A DNA stretch of 7,918 nucleotides from Deltaproteobacteria bacterium (GTDB taxonomy: Bacteria; Myxococcota; UBA796; SXON01), in contig CANKNP010000252.1 of the NCBI GenBank assembly GCA_947483545.1, positions 1 to 7,918 of the forward strand, in the 5' to 3' direction. This document shows positions 1 to 5,810 of the stretch, piece by piece. The notes under the pieces were generated by a model, which had not been told where the DNA came from, searched no databases, and saw nothing but the letters and a program-made list of their open reading frames with translations. The stretch's first letter is position 1; the number at the start of each line of letters is the position of its first letter. The position numbers and the translations under genes are program-made.

Positions 1-104
1 AGCTTCACCGACAGGTTGCCGTCCATCGCGACGAGCAGGTGGCGCTCGTAGCAGAGGTGGCTGAACTTGATGATCTCGTCGCGGAGCTTGCGTTCGGGGA
101 TCAT
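1..104 (-). CDS. Class II aldolase/adducin-family protein, N-terminal fragment
   Basis: Reading leftward from the ATG at 104, 34 complete codons run off the window edge. The translation begins MIPERKLRDEIIKFSHL and continues to a DGNLSVKL motif at residues 28-35. This matches the N-terminus of the class II (zinc-dependent) aldolase/adducin family, in which a helix containing a Tyr-Glu-Arg step leads into a G-N-x-S turn that helps bind the substrate phosphate. Members include L-fuculose-phosphate and ribulose-phosphate 4-epimerase/aldolase enzymes. The zinc histidines and catalytic Glu would lie beyond the window, so activity and substrate cannot be judged. The start overlaps the stop of the upstream glycosidase as ATGA, and GGAG at 111-114 lies 6 bases before the ATG, so translation is probably coupled. 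The family call rests on a short stretch. Confidence 0.75.
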   Translation of the reverse strand, partial: MIPERKLRDEIIKFSHLCYERHLLVAMDGNLSVK

Positions 105-1384
105 GAGGTGCTCCGCCGCGCCAGCGCCAAGCCCAGCAAACCCAGCGCAAATCCCCCGAGGGAGCCACCGCCAGACGTCGCACACCCGCACCCCGACGGC
201 GTCTCCGGCCCCAGGACCTGGGCCTGCTGATCCCCTGAGTCCGTATCGGCCGGATCCGTGTCCGAGTCCACCGGGGCTGTGTCTGCCGCGGTGTCGGAGG
301 GCTCGTCGAACGTCGTCTCCTCCGCGACCATCGGCCAGAAGTCCTCGCCTTCGTAGTCAAGCGCCCAGAAGCCTACGCCCTGCAAACCCCGGTCCCTGGC
401 AAACGCGATCCGCAATCGCACCGACTCGTTGGTCGGATACCAGAGTTGGGTGCCACTCGGCAGGGTGTACGGCGAGCGCGTCGGCTGGTCGTAGAGCTCC
501 CCGTTCTCCGCCGCATCCTCGATCGCGGTGGACATCACCACCGACCACCCATCGTCGGTCGCGTCGCCCGGGACATTGTGATCGGCGGGCCATTCCTGCC
601 CATACAGCGGCAAGCCCAGCACGATTTTGTCGACGGGCGCGCCAAAGGCGATGTAATCGTCAATCGTCCACTCGAGCGAGTAATCGCTCCAGGGATCCTC
701 CCCATACAGGGGATCATTGGGCCCGGGGTCGCCCCCCGTCCAATGGTATCCGTACCCCATGATGAACAAACCCTCGCTATTGGCGGCAAGTTCGCTGTAG
801 TCCCATGCGCCGAGCCAATCCACGGCGGGCGTCGCGATGTAAACTTCGCCCACCTCGTCGTGCAGCTCCTTGATGAAGTCTACAAAATCCGTTGTCAGAT
901 CGGAGTCGAGCCCCTCGACATCCACGTTGACGCCGTCCGCGCCGTAGTCCTCGACCAACGCCTTCAGCTCCGCGATGGCGACCGCCCGCTTGCTCGGGCT
1001 GCTCAATACGCTGGCCTGCACATCGTCGTCAAACGAGATCACACACACGTGGACCTTCACGCCGTAGGAGTGTGCGATGGGCACGACGCTCCCGGCCACG
1101 TCTGTCCAGTTGTCGGTGGAGGAGAGCGTGCCGTCGCTGTTCAGCTCCACGTCGAAGATCGCGACGTGCGTGAGCTGCTCCCAGTTCAGATCGGTCGGGT
1201 CGCCGGTCCAATAGGCGTGGTATCCGTACACGGTCATGTCGGGCGTGGGCCCATCCGCGGGGGGCGGAACGCTGGCGAGCGGCGCGGGGACGACGTGATC
1301 CGCCCCGGAATGGCGGGCATGATCCAGCGCGTGGGGCGTAGACAGGGGCGCGGCCAACGCCGTGAGGACGAGGGGGAGCAGCAT
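101..1384 (-). CDS. Secreted, surface-anchored GH18-family glycosidase with MYXO-CTERM-like tail
   Basis: This 427-residue protein is a glycoside hydrolase family 18 member, closest in look to the YaaH/SleL/CHID1-like branch that acts on chitin or peptidoglycan-type N-acetylglucosamine polymers. A TIM-barrel strand motif VYGYHAYW occurs at 52-59. The catalytic strand reads DGVNVDVE (150-157), with E157 as the expected proton donor; Asn replaces the middle Asp, as also seen in YaaH-like enzymes. MGYGYHW lies at 209-215, LGLPLYGQEW at 256-265 and GVGFWALDYEG at 336-346. Residues 1-19 are a hydrophobic signal peptide without a basic n-region. After the barrel come an Asp/Thr-rich linker (about 361-384), Cys399-Gly-Cys401, a hydrophobic segment (about 406-421) and Arg423-Arg424, the layout of MYXO-CTERM sorting tails. 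An in-frame TAA 12 bases upstream fixes this start. The substrate is not deducible. Confidence 0.9.
   Translation of the reverse strand: MLLPLVLTALAAPLSTPHALDHARHSGADHVVPAPLASVPPPADGPTPDMTVYGYHAYWTGDPTDLNWEQLTHVAIFDVELNSDGTLSSTDNWTDVAGSVVPIAHSYGVKVHVCVISFDDDVQASVLSSPSKRAVAIAELKALVEDYGADGVNVDVEGLDSDLTTDFVDFIKELHDEVGEVYIATPAVDWLGAWDYSELAANSEGLFIMGYGYHWTGGDPGPNDPLYGEDPWSDYSLEWTIDDYIAFGAPVDKIVLGLPLYGQEWPADHNVPGDATDDGWSVVMSTAIEDAAENGELYDQPTRSPYTLPSGTQLWYPTNESVRLRIAFARDRGLQGVGFWALDYEGEDFWPMVAEETTFDEPSDTAADTAPVDSDTDPADTDSGDQQAQVLGPETPSGCGCATSGGGSLGGFALGLLGLALARRSTS
111..114 (-). promoter_or_regulatory. Shine-Dalgarno GGAG for the aldolase-like gene
   Basis: On the minus strand GGAG is followed by a 6-base spacer and the ATG at 104. 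The site lies inside the last codons of the glycosidase gene. It supports internal (coupled) initiation and contrasts with the first genes in this window, which have no such site. Confidence 0.6.
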
Positions 1385-1401
1385 CGCGCGCGCTTAGCCC
1401 G
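1385..1401 (-). promoter_or_regulatory. Putative leaderless promoter element of the GH18 gene
   Basis: The minus strand reads CGGGCTAAG followed by 8 bases and then the ATG at 1384. TA falls at -12/-11 relative to the start codon, which is the place of a -10 box if transcription starts at the ATG. There is no Shine-Dalgarno-like sequence. The identical nine bases with the same spacing precede the lpxD-like gene. Apart from the TA the hexamer (TAAGCG) is a poor match to the RpoD consensus, and no convincing -35 is seen. Confidence 0.4.
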
Positions 1402-1417
1402 GCGGGGGGCGGGGTGC

Positions 1418-1447
1418 GGTTCCAGCGTGGGAGCGAGCGCCAGGCTG
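1418..1447. repeat. Diverged fragment of the right-end repeat element
   Basis: TGGGAGCGAGCGCC at 1428-1441 is identical to 7693-7706 and 7825-7838 inside the right-end repeat. The match extends on both sides with small gaps: GGTT before it (1418-1421 versus 7685-7688) and GGCTG after it (1443-1447 versus 7707-7711). It lies in the 66 bp between the small membrane-protein gene and the GH18 gene. The inverted repeat that follows in the full element is not preserved here. It could be a decayed copy or, less likely, a chance match in GC-rich DNA. Confidence 0.4.
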
Positions 1448-1450
1448 TGA

Positions 1451-1927
1451 TCAGAACGTCCCCGATACCCGAATCCCACCCGGGGTCACATCCAGACGGG
1501 CGGTGAAAGCAGAACGTGAGGTTTCGTCCATGGAACTCGCGTCGTCGTCGGCGCTCGGCGCGGGCGGGAGCAGGAGCAGGGCGCCGACCAGGAGGACGGG
1601 AACTCCCGAAACGGCGGAGGAGACGCCTCCGGCGAGGAGGACAAATGGGATCACGATGCCGTTGCCGGAGATCCCGTCGAAGCCAGTTGCACCCCACACA
1701 GTCGTCGCGCCGATCGTCGTGACGCCCAGCGAGGATGTCACCGCGCCACTTGTCATCAGCACAATCGCAGCGTGTGTGCGGCGCCCACGCGCGCCGGGCA
1801 CGCTGGGCACCTTTTTGCCGGGCTCGCCCCCGCACCACCTGCACGCCGGCTTCGGGGGCGGTGGCGGCGGCGGATCGATGTCGGGCAAGTCTGCACCCAA
1901 GGCAAGGCCGGCGAGGAAGGTCAGCAT
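1451..1927 (-). CDS. Small proline-rich membrane protein of unknown function
   Basis: I do not recognise this 158-residue protein. It opens with a short hydrophobic stretch (MLTFLAGLALGA, residues 1-12), probably an export signal with no basic residues. A Pro-rich segment with seven consecutive prolines follows (19-25), then a CRWC pair (Cys29, Cys32) and a basic patch (38-50). Two Gly/Val/Thr-rich hydrophobic segments (about 52-80 and 91-120) look membrane-spanning. The C-terminus after an acidic Asp/Ser linker reads FTARLDVTPGGIRVSGTF, a possible beta strand ending in Phe as in outer-membrane proteins. The frame stays open upstream to 2065, but that extension is Arg/Gly/Ala-rich and overlaps the divergent thioredoxin-like gene, so the ATG at 1927 is preferred. 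No ribosome site precedes it; GCTAC lies 10 bases upstream. The GH18 gene follows 66 bp downstream. Confidence 0.6.
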   Translation of the reverse strand: MLTFLAGLALGADLPDIDPPPPPPPKPACRWCGGEPGKKVPSVPGARGRRTHAAIVLMTSGAVTSSLGVTTIGATTVWGATGFDGISGNGIVIPFVLLAGGVSSAVSGVPVLLVGALLLLPPAPSADDDASSMDETSRSAFTARLDVTPGGIRVSGTF

Positions 1928-1983
1928 CGGGGGGAGTGTAGCTGTCGGCGGGGCTCGCGACTTGCGACCGCTTACAGTGCGGC
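1928..1983. promoter_or_regulatory. Divergent start region with two leaderless-type elements
   Basis: These 56 bp separate two divergent ATGs. On the minus strand GCTACACT (complement of 1935-1942) places TA 13 and 12 bases before the ATG at 1927, giving the hexamer TACACT. On the plus strand TACAGT at 1973-1978 lies 11 to 6 bases before the ATG at 1984. Both hexamers fit TANNNT. Neither start has a purine-rich ribosome site. The arrangement suggests two back-to-back promoters starting at or next to the ATGs. Confidence 0.4.
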
Positions 1984-2577
1984 ATGCTCCGTGACCGCCT
2001 CCGCTCGCTCCGGGACCGACTGCGCGGGCGCAGCAGCCAGCCCGCCTGGGCGGCCGAGCCGACAACCGGCTCCGGAACCGTGGAGTTGCCGGACGGCACG
2101 AGGTTGGAGCGCTCGGCCCTGCTGCCCGTCGTGGGCTTGGCCCAGGCGCTGCATCGGCCCGGCCGGCTCACGCTTCAACACCACTGGGCCACGTGGGCGC
2201 CCGCGGTAGAAGCCGATGTCCCGCTGCTGCTCGAGCTTCACCTCGCCTGGGCGCAGCACGTCGACTTCTTCGGTGTTGGCTGGGAGCTGCAGCTTGGCGG
2301 CCATCTCACCGAGCAGGCGCTCGCTGTCGACGAGTTCCACCGCTCGTTCGGCCTCACGTGGCGAACGCTCATCGTGCAGGGCAGCCGTGACAAGGTGCGG
2401 GAGGCCACCGGGCTGCGCTCGGAGATCCTGCCCCAGACATGGCTCCGCGCCGGCGATGGCAGCGTGCTCTACCTGCAGGAGGGTGCGCTCGACGACGACG
2501 CGTTCGTCGCGATCGAGCACGCGATCCGCGAGGCCACCGGCGTGGCGGATCGGGAGCGGGTGAAAGGCTGGGTGTGA
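1984..2577 (+). CDS. Cysteine-free thioredoxin/TlpA-fold protein (redox-dead)
   Basis: The 197-residue protein follows the TlpA/thioredoxin pattern closely. LPDGTRLERSAL (35-46) stands for the usual LPDGxxxxLxxL entry strand. HHWATW (66-71) corresponds to the FWATW before the active site, and VPLLLELHLAWA (79-90) to the following helix. VDFFGVGWE is at 93-101 and VDEFHRSFGLTWRTLIV at 115-131. ILPQTWL (148-154) carries the cis-proline P150, and GSVLYLQEGALDDDAF (159-174) is the last hairpin. Where the family has CxxC, this protein reads A72-P73-A74-V75, and there is no cysteine anywhere in it. It cannot do thiol-disulfide exchange by the known mechanism; a binding or chaperone-like role is possible. 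There is no clear signal peptide: residues 1-17 are basic and polar. It is a single gene, divergent from the small membrane protein and convergent with the ankyrin gene. Confidence 0.85.
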   Translation: MLRDRLRSLRDRLRGRSSQPAWAAEPTTGSGTVELPDGTRLERSALLPVVGLAQALHRPGRLTLQHHWATWAPAVEADVPLLLELHLAWAQHVDFFGVGWELQLGGHLTEQALAVDEFHRSFGLTWRTLIVQGSRDKVREATGLRSEILPQTWLRAGDGSVLYLQEGALDDDAFVAIEHAIREATGVADRERVKGWV

Positions 2578-2717
2578 CGGGACCCGTGGTAGGGGCGGCT
2601 CACGGGGATCGCGGCGCCGTTCAAGCGGGCCGTGAAACGCCGCTTCGAACCGGCGCGGGCTCCCAGGGGACGGACCCGGCGAACCTCACGCGGGAGGATC
2701 CCCGTGACCGGCGAGCG
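2578..2717. other. Intergenic region between convergent genes, with inverted repeat
   Basis: This 140 bp gap separates the 3' ends of the thioredoxin-like and ankyrin genes. TCACGGGGATC at 2600-2610 is the exact reverse complement of 2697-2707, an 11 bp inverted repeat with an 86-base interior. A smaller stem, GCGGCG (2611-2616) with CGCCGC (2638-2643), lies inside. There is no T-run, so no canonical intrinsic terminator. A bidirectional termination role is possible from position only. Confidence 0.25.
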
Positions 2718-3794
2718 TCAGCGCGTGTAGCCGGGCTTCGGGAGCGGGATCGGCGTGGGGTTCCTCCCCACCCAAGCCACGGCGAGCTCGGCGAGGCGGT
2801 CCGGTGCCGCGTCGTCCCTACGCACCGCGCGTTGGGCGGCGTGTGCCTCCGCGAGGTCGGCCGGAGAGAGCGCCGTGTGCGAGGCGAGGTGCTCGCAAAG
2901 CGCGGCGACCATGCTGGTGTAGTCAGCGTCCCAGTTGCCACCCCCGTTCCGGCGCAGCTCGTCGAGCACCCGACCGGTGATGCGGATGACCTCCCCCTGT
3001 ACCGTAGCGCAGGCCCCCGAGGAGGGGACGAGCAACTGCCACAGCGCTTCGTGGCGCTGGCGCCACGTCGCACCAGTGACCACGATGGGGGCCGCCCCAT
3101 CGTGCATGAGCCGCCGGGGTGGCGGGATCACTCCGAAAAGGGCGCACAGCGCGGCGCAGGCTGCGGACGCCTCCTCGACCGAATCCCGCGCGAACTTGGC
3201 CCGGTAAAACTCGAAGGTCTGCGCTGCAGTCAGCACGGCGGATTGGGCTTTCGGGGTGACCTGGGCGCCAGCGGCGAGCAGAAACTGGGCGAACGGCACC
3301 ATCGCCACCAATTCGGCGTTCGACATCCGAAAAAGTCCGTACTCCAGGGGGGTCAAGCCGTTGTTCGTGCGGGCGTTCAGGTCGGCGCCGTGGGCCAGGA
3401 GCAGCGTCGCCGATGCGACGTTCTTCCCGTCGGCCGCGGAGTGTAGGGGGGTGAGCCCCTGGTTCGACCGAAGGTGTACGTCGGCGCCGAGCGCGATCAG
3501 GACCTCGGGCGAAAGCGCGTGGTGGAATCGCGCAAAGGCGCTCTCGTGCAACGCCGTGCGGCCCCAGGTGTTCGTGGCGTTGACGTCCGTGCCGCGCTCC
3601 ACGAGCCAACGAGCGATAGCCGGTGTACAACGCCGTGACATCAGCGGCGTTTGATTGCCGAAGGTGCTGCGGGCGTCCGGTTCGCAGGCCTCGAGCGCGG
3701 CGCGCACCGGTGCGTCGTTGCCAGAGGTCGCGGCCGCGTCGAAAAGGGCGTCCAAGTCCTTGGGCAGGGTCTTGCGGAGGGGCTTCTTGCGCAT
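2718..3794 (-). CDS. Ankyrin-repeat protein with conserved C-terminal domain
   Basis: This 358-residue cytoplasmic protein has no signal peptide. Ankyrin-type units are visible at about 47-72 (GNQTPL...VERGTDVN), 77-105 (WGRTALHESA...LGADV), 112-140 (QGLTPLHSAADGKN...LLLAHGADLN) and 145-180 (NGLTPLEYG...LLAAGAQV). These normally form a protein-binding solenoid. The C-terminal part has LWQLLVPSSG (251-260), QGEVIRITGRVLDELRRNGG (266-285) and NWDADY (287-292). I recognise this pattern as recurring after ankyrin repeats in bacteria; its function is unknown to me. The ATG at 3794 is chosen over an upstream in-frame TTG at 3827. It is followed by a typical basic start (MRKKPLRK), and GCTAC sits 9 bases before it as at the other starts here. 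The partner cannot be deduced. The gene is single, divergent from lpxD with 80 bp between starts. Confidence 0.9.
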   Translation of the reverse strand: MRKKPLRKTLPKDLDALFDAAATSGNDAPVRAALEACEPDARSTFGNQTPLMSRRCTPAIARWLVERGTDVNATNTWGRTALHESAFARFHHALSPEVLIALGADVHLRSNQGLTPLHSAADGKNVASATLLLAHGADLNARTNNGLTPLEYGLFRMSNAELVAMVPFAQFLLAAGAQVTPKAQSAVLTAAQTFEFYRAKFARDSVEEASAACAALCALFGVIPPPRRLMHDGAAPIVVTGATWRQRHEALWQLLVPSSGACATVQGEVIRITGRVLDELRRNGGGNWDADYTSMVAALCEHLASHTALSPADLAEAHAAQRAVRRDDAAPDRLAELAVAWVGRNPTPIPLPKPGYTR

Positions 3795-3810
3795 GGCCGA
3801 GGGGTAGCAC
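3795..3810 (-). promoter_or_regulatory. Putative leaderless promoter element of the ankyrin gene
   Basis: The minus strand reads GTGCTAC, then 9 bases, then the ATG at 3794. TGCTA has the form of an extended -10 (TGnTA), and TA falls at -12/-11 relative to the start codon. No ribosome binding site is present. The rest of the hexamer (TACCCC) is a weak match. Confidence 0.35.
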
Positions 3811-3857
3811 GCTGTGGCTCGCTCCAAAAGGTCCGCACAGCCGCAGCCATCGCCTAC

Positions 3858-3874
3858 CGGGCTAAGCCACCGCG
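3858..3874 (+). promoter_or_regulatory. Putative leaderless promoter element of the lpxD-like gene
   Basis: CGGGCTAAG at 3858-3866 is followed by 8 bases and the ATG at 3875, identical in motif and spacing to the element before the GH18 gene. TA lies at -12/-11 relative to the start codon. It also creates an in-frame TAA that rules out any start further upstream. No Shine-Dalgarno sequence is present. Confidence 0.4.
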
Positions 3875-4771
3875 ATGAGAAGCGTACAGCTCACCGCCAT
3901 CGCCGTGGCCGCCCTCAGCGGCGGCGCCCTCGCCGGCGAGGATCGCCCGATCACCGGGGTCTCGACCGTCGAGGGGGCGGGGCCAGCAGATCTTGCCTAT
4001 TTCGAGCGGGGAAACCCTGGCGCGGCCGGCGTGTTGCTGGCCCGCGCGCCGATCGAAGGACGCACGGTGATCGTCGTGGCGGATCCCCTCGCCGCGATGT
4101 GTACGATCCTGGCGGCGAGCTTGCCAGAGCCCGAGTTCTCGGGCGCCGTACACCCGAGCGCGAAGGTGGACGCGACGGCGGTGTTGGACCCAGGCGTTGT
4201 GATCGGCGCGGACTGCGTCGTCGGAGCCGGGACACACCTGTTCCCGAACGTGGTGCTCTACGCCCGGACGCGGGTCGGGGCGGGGTGCCGAATTCACGCA
4301 GGTACGGTGCTCGGCGCCGACGGATTTCGGTACCACGCCACAGCTCGCGGACCCCTGAAGGTGCCACAGGTCGGCGGGGTTGTATTGGGTGACGGGGTGG
4401 AGACCGGCGCAAACTGTACCATCGACCGCGGCTTCTTGGGTGACACACGCGTCGGGGACGGTTGCAAGCTCGACAATATGGTGCACATCGGCCACAACTG
4501 TACGCTCGGACGATTTGTGGTGATCGCCGCACAGACCGGGGTGTCCGGCAGCTCTCGCATCGGCGATGGTGTGCTGATCGGCGGGCAGGTGGGCGTCGCG
4601 GATCACACGACCATCGGGCCCGGCGCGCGAATCGGCGCGCAGTCCGGCCTGCACGGCCAGATCCCCGCGGGCGAGACCTGGCTCGGGACGCCCGCGCTGC
4701 CGATCTCCGTGATGCGCAGGGTGTATGCGATGACCAAGGACCTCCCGGCGATGTGGCGGGCGTGGAGGTGA
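3875..4771 (+). CDS. lpxD: UDP-3-O-acylglucosamine N-acyltransferase (LpxD-like)
   Basis: LpxD transfers a 3-hydroxyacyl chain from acyl carrier protein to the amino group of UDP-3-O-acyl-glucosamine, the third step of lipid A synthesis, in the cytoplasm. The 298-residue protein has a short N-terminal uridine-binding domain (ITGVSTVEGAGPADLAYF at 26-43). From about residue 92 it is a left-handed beta helix of hexapeptide repeats. Diagnostic motifs are GADGF (147-151), GANCTIDRGFLGDTRVGDG (178-196) and DNMVHIGHN (200-208). H207 aligns with the catalytic histidine of the E. coli IAHN motif (H239). It is shorter than the usual ~340 residues, mostly by trimming of the N-domain and C-terminal helix. 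The hydrophobic start resembles a signal peptide but aligns with the LpxD N-domain. It is not beside fabZ, lpxA or bamA, so it may be a second copy with another acyl preference. Confidence 0.88.
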   Translation: MRSVQLTAIAVAALSGGALAGEDRPITGVSTVEGAGPADLAYFERGNPGAAGVLLARAPIEGRTVIVVADPLAAMCTILAASLPEPEFSGAVHPSAKVDATAVLDPGVVIGADCVVGAGTHLFPNVVLYARTRVGAGCRIHAGTVLGADGFRYHATARGPLKVPQVGGVVLGDGVETGANCTIDRGFLGDTRVGDGCKLDNMVHIGHNCTLGRFVVIAAQTGVSGSSRIGDGVLIGGQVGVADHTTIGPGARIGAQSGLHGQIPAGETWLGTPALPISVMRRVYAMTKDLPAMWRAWR

Positions 4772-4778
4772 GCGGGGT

Positions 4779-5810
4779 CTACTGCGGCGCCAACCGGTCG
4801 ATCTCCACTCTCGCCGCCTGCTGCATCGCGGCCAGGATCGGATCGTCCGGGATCTCGGGATCCAAGTCGATGTGCCGATCGACGCCAGTGACTCGCCCGT
4901 CGGACAGCGTGAGCCGCAGCTCGCCGAGCCGCATCGTCTGGACGAACGACAGGGCCCACACGGCGTTCTTGACGTAGAACGGCTCGACGTGCTGGTTGTG
5001 GCCCGCGGCGTCGATGACCGCGATGATCTTCGGCACGCGCATCGCGAACATCTTGGCGTCCTCCGCAGCGTCGAAGGCGAGGAGGACGATCCCGTCCACG
5101 TCGTTGGCCAACGACTGGAGAAACGGCAACGCATCCCCCACCGGATGGATTTTATACGGCGCGATGTCGGAGAGGGTCTCCTCCACGCCGGCGATCCCTG
5201 TGACGGCATACTTCCGGCCGCCAAGCTCAAACTGCCGCGAGCGTTCGATGTGGGGACCTTCGATGTTCGCCGACACCATCGGCAATTTCGAGACGTCGGA
5301 CGGCCGCACGCCCGGCAACCCCGTGACGTCCCGCGGCGTGACGTTCAGCACGTCCCAGCCGCCCATGATCAGCCCCTCAGCCATCGTGCGGTCCATGACC
5401 TCCAGCTGGGGCATGGGCATGTTCTGGAACCCGACCGCGTCTGTGAGCCACTCACCCGCGTTCAACAGCAGGCTTGGAACCCCCGGGTTCGCGGCCCGCG
5501 AGGCTTTCACATACGACGAAACGCGGGCCAGAGATCCTCGAGGACGATGTGGGCAGCCACAGGTCTCCATCGAGCCCCGCTGCTCACCCCCGTAGAAGAG
5601 CACGAGGCTCGCCGGGGATTTGGACACGCGGGCTTCCAGCGGGCCTTCAATCGCAAGCTCGCTCAACAGCCCCGCCTCGGCGGAGGCGATGGGCCCCGCA
5701 GGTGCTGTCACCGTCGTGGTCGTCGGGGTCTTGGGCGCGCAGGCGGCCAACGCCAGGGCGAAGAGTAGGATCAAGCTATGGAATACACCGCTCTGTGGCG
5801 TCGTCGCCAC
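4779..5810 (-). CDS. Lipoprotein related to 5'-nucleotidase-type metallophosphoesterases, metal site eroded
   Basis: The 343-residue protein starts with a signal peptide and lipobox LAAC, so Cys24 should be lipidated and the protein membrane-anchored outside the cytoplasm. A Thr/Pro linker follows (about 27-40). The body follows the UshA/5'-nucleotidase metallophosphoesterase order: a first strand into METCGCPHRPRGSLAR (81-96), LLLNAGEWL (114-122), GGWDVLNVTPRD (150-161), YAVTGIAG (201-208), VDGIVLLAF (238-246) and AAGHNQHV (268-275). The family's metal ligands are mostly replaced: DxH by GGE (74-76), GD by GE, GNHE by VTPR and the mid-domain SH by AF. Only the final GHxxH region remains. Ordinary phosphatase activity is therefore doubtful. 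Cys84-Gly-Cys86 is the other notable motif. The GTG start at 5810 overlaps the ETF-QO stop by one base (TAGTG), indicating one transcript. The ribosome site is weak. Confidence 0.75.
   Translation of the reverse strand: MATTPQSGVFHSLILLFALALAACAPKTPTTTTVTAPAGPIASAEAGLLSELAIEGPLEARVSKSPASLVLFYGGEQRGSMETCGCPHRPRGSLARVSSYVKASRAANPGVPSLLLNAGEWLTDAVGFQNMPMPQLEVMDRTMAEGLIMGGWDVLNVTPRDVTGLPGVRPSDVSKLPMVSANIEGPHIERSRQFELGGRKYAVTGIAGVEETLSDIAPYKIHPVGDALPFLQSLANDVDGIVLLAFDAAEDAKMFAMRVPKIIAVIDAAGHNQHVEPFYVKNAVWALSFVQTMRLGELRLTLSDGRVTGVDRHIDLDPEIPDDPILAAMQQAARVEIDRLAPQ

Noticed and set aside
446..1450. A 334-codon open frame on the plus strand opposite the GH18 gene
   Set aside because: It is antisense to a well-recognised protein. 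Its translation is Arg/Val/His-rich without family features, as expected from GC-rich third-position bias.
2600..2707. Inverted repeat as ends of an insertion sequence
   Set aside because: The interior is only 86 bases, there is no coding content and no flanking duplication. It is kept only as a low-confidence structure.
2439..3446. A 335-codon plus-strand frame over the convergent gap and the ankyrin gene
   Set aside because: It is antisense to the ankyrin gene and Arg/Gly/Val-rich. The ankyrin reading is clearly the real one.
3795..3827. TTG start for the ankyrin protein, adding 11 residues
   Set aside because: It has no ribosome site, and the ATG at 3794 gives a typical start and matches the spacing of the shared upstream element.
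3875..3937. Signal peptide on the LpxD-like protein
   Set aside because: The Ala/Gly-rich hydrophobic start aligns with the LpxD N-terminal domain, and the enzyme acts in the cytoplasm.
3854..5230. A 458-codon minus-strand frame spanning lpxD and the lipoprotein gene
   Set aside because: It crosses two recognised genes in other frames and has a Ser/Arg-rich low-complexity start.
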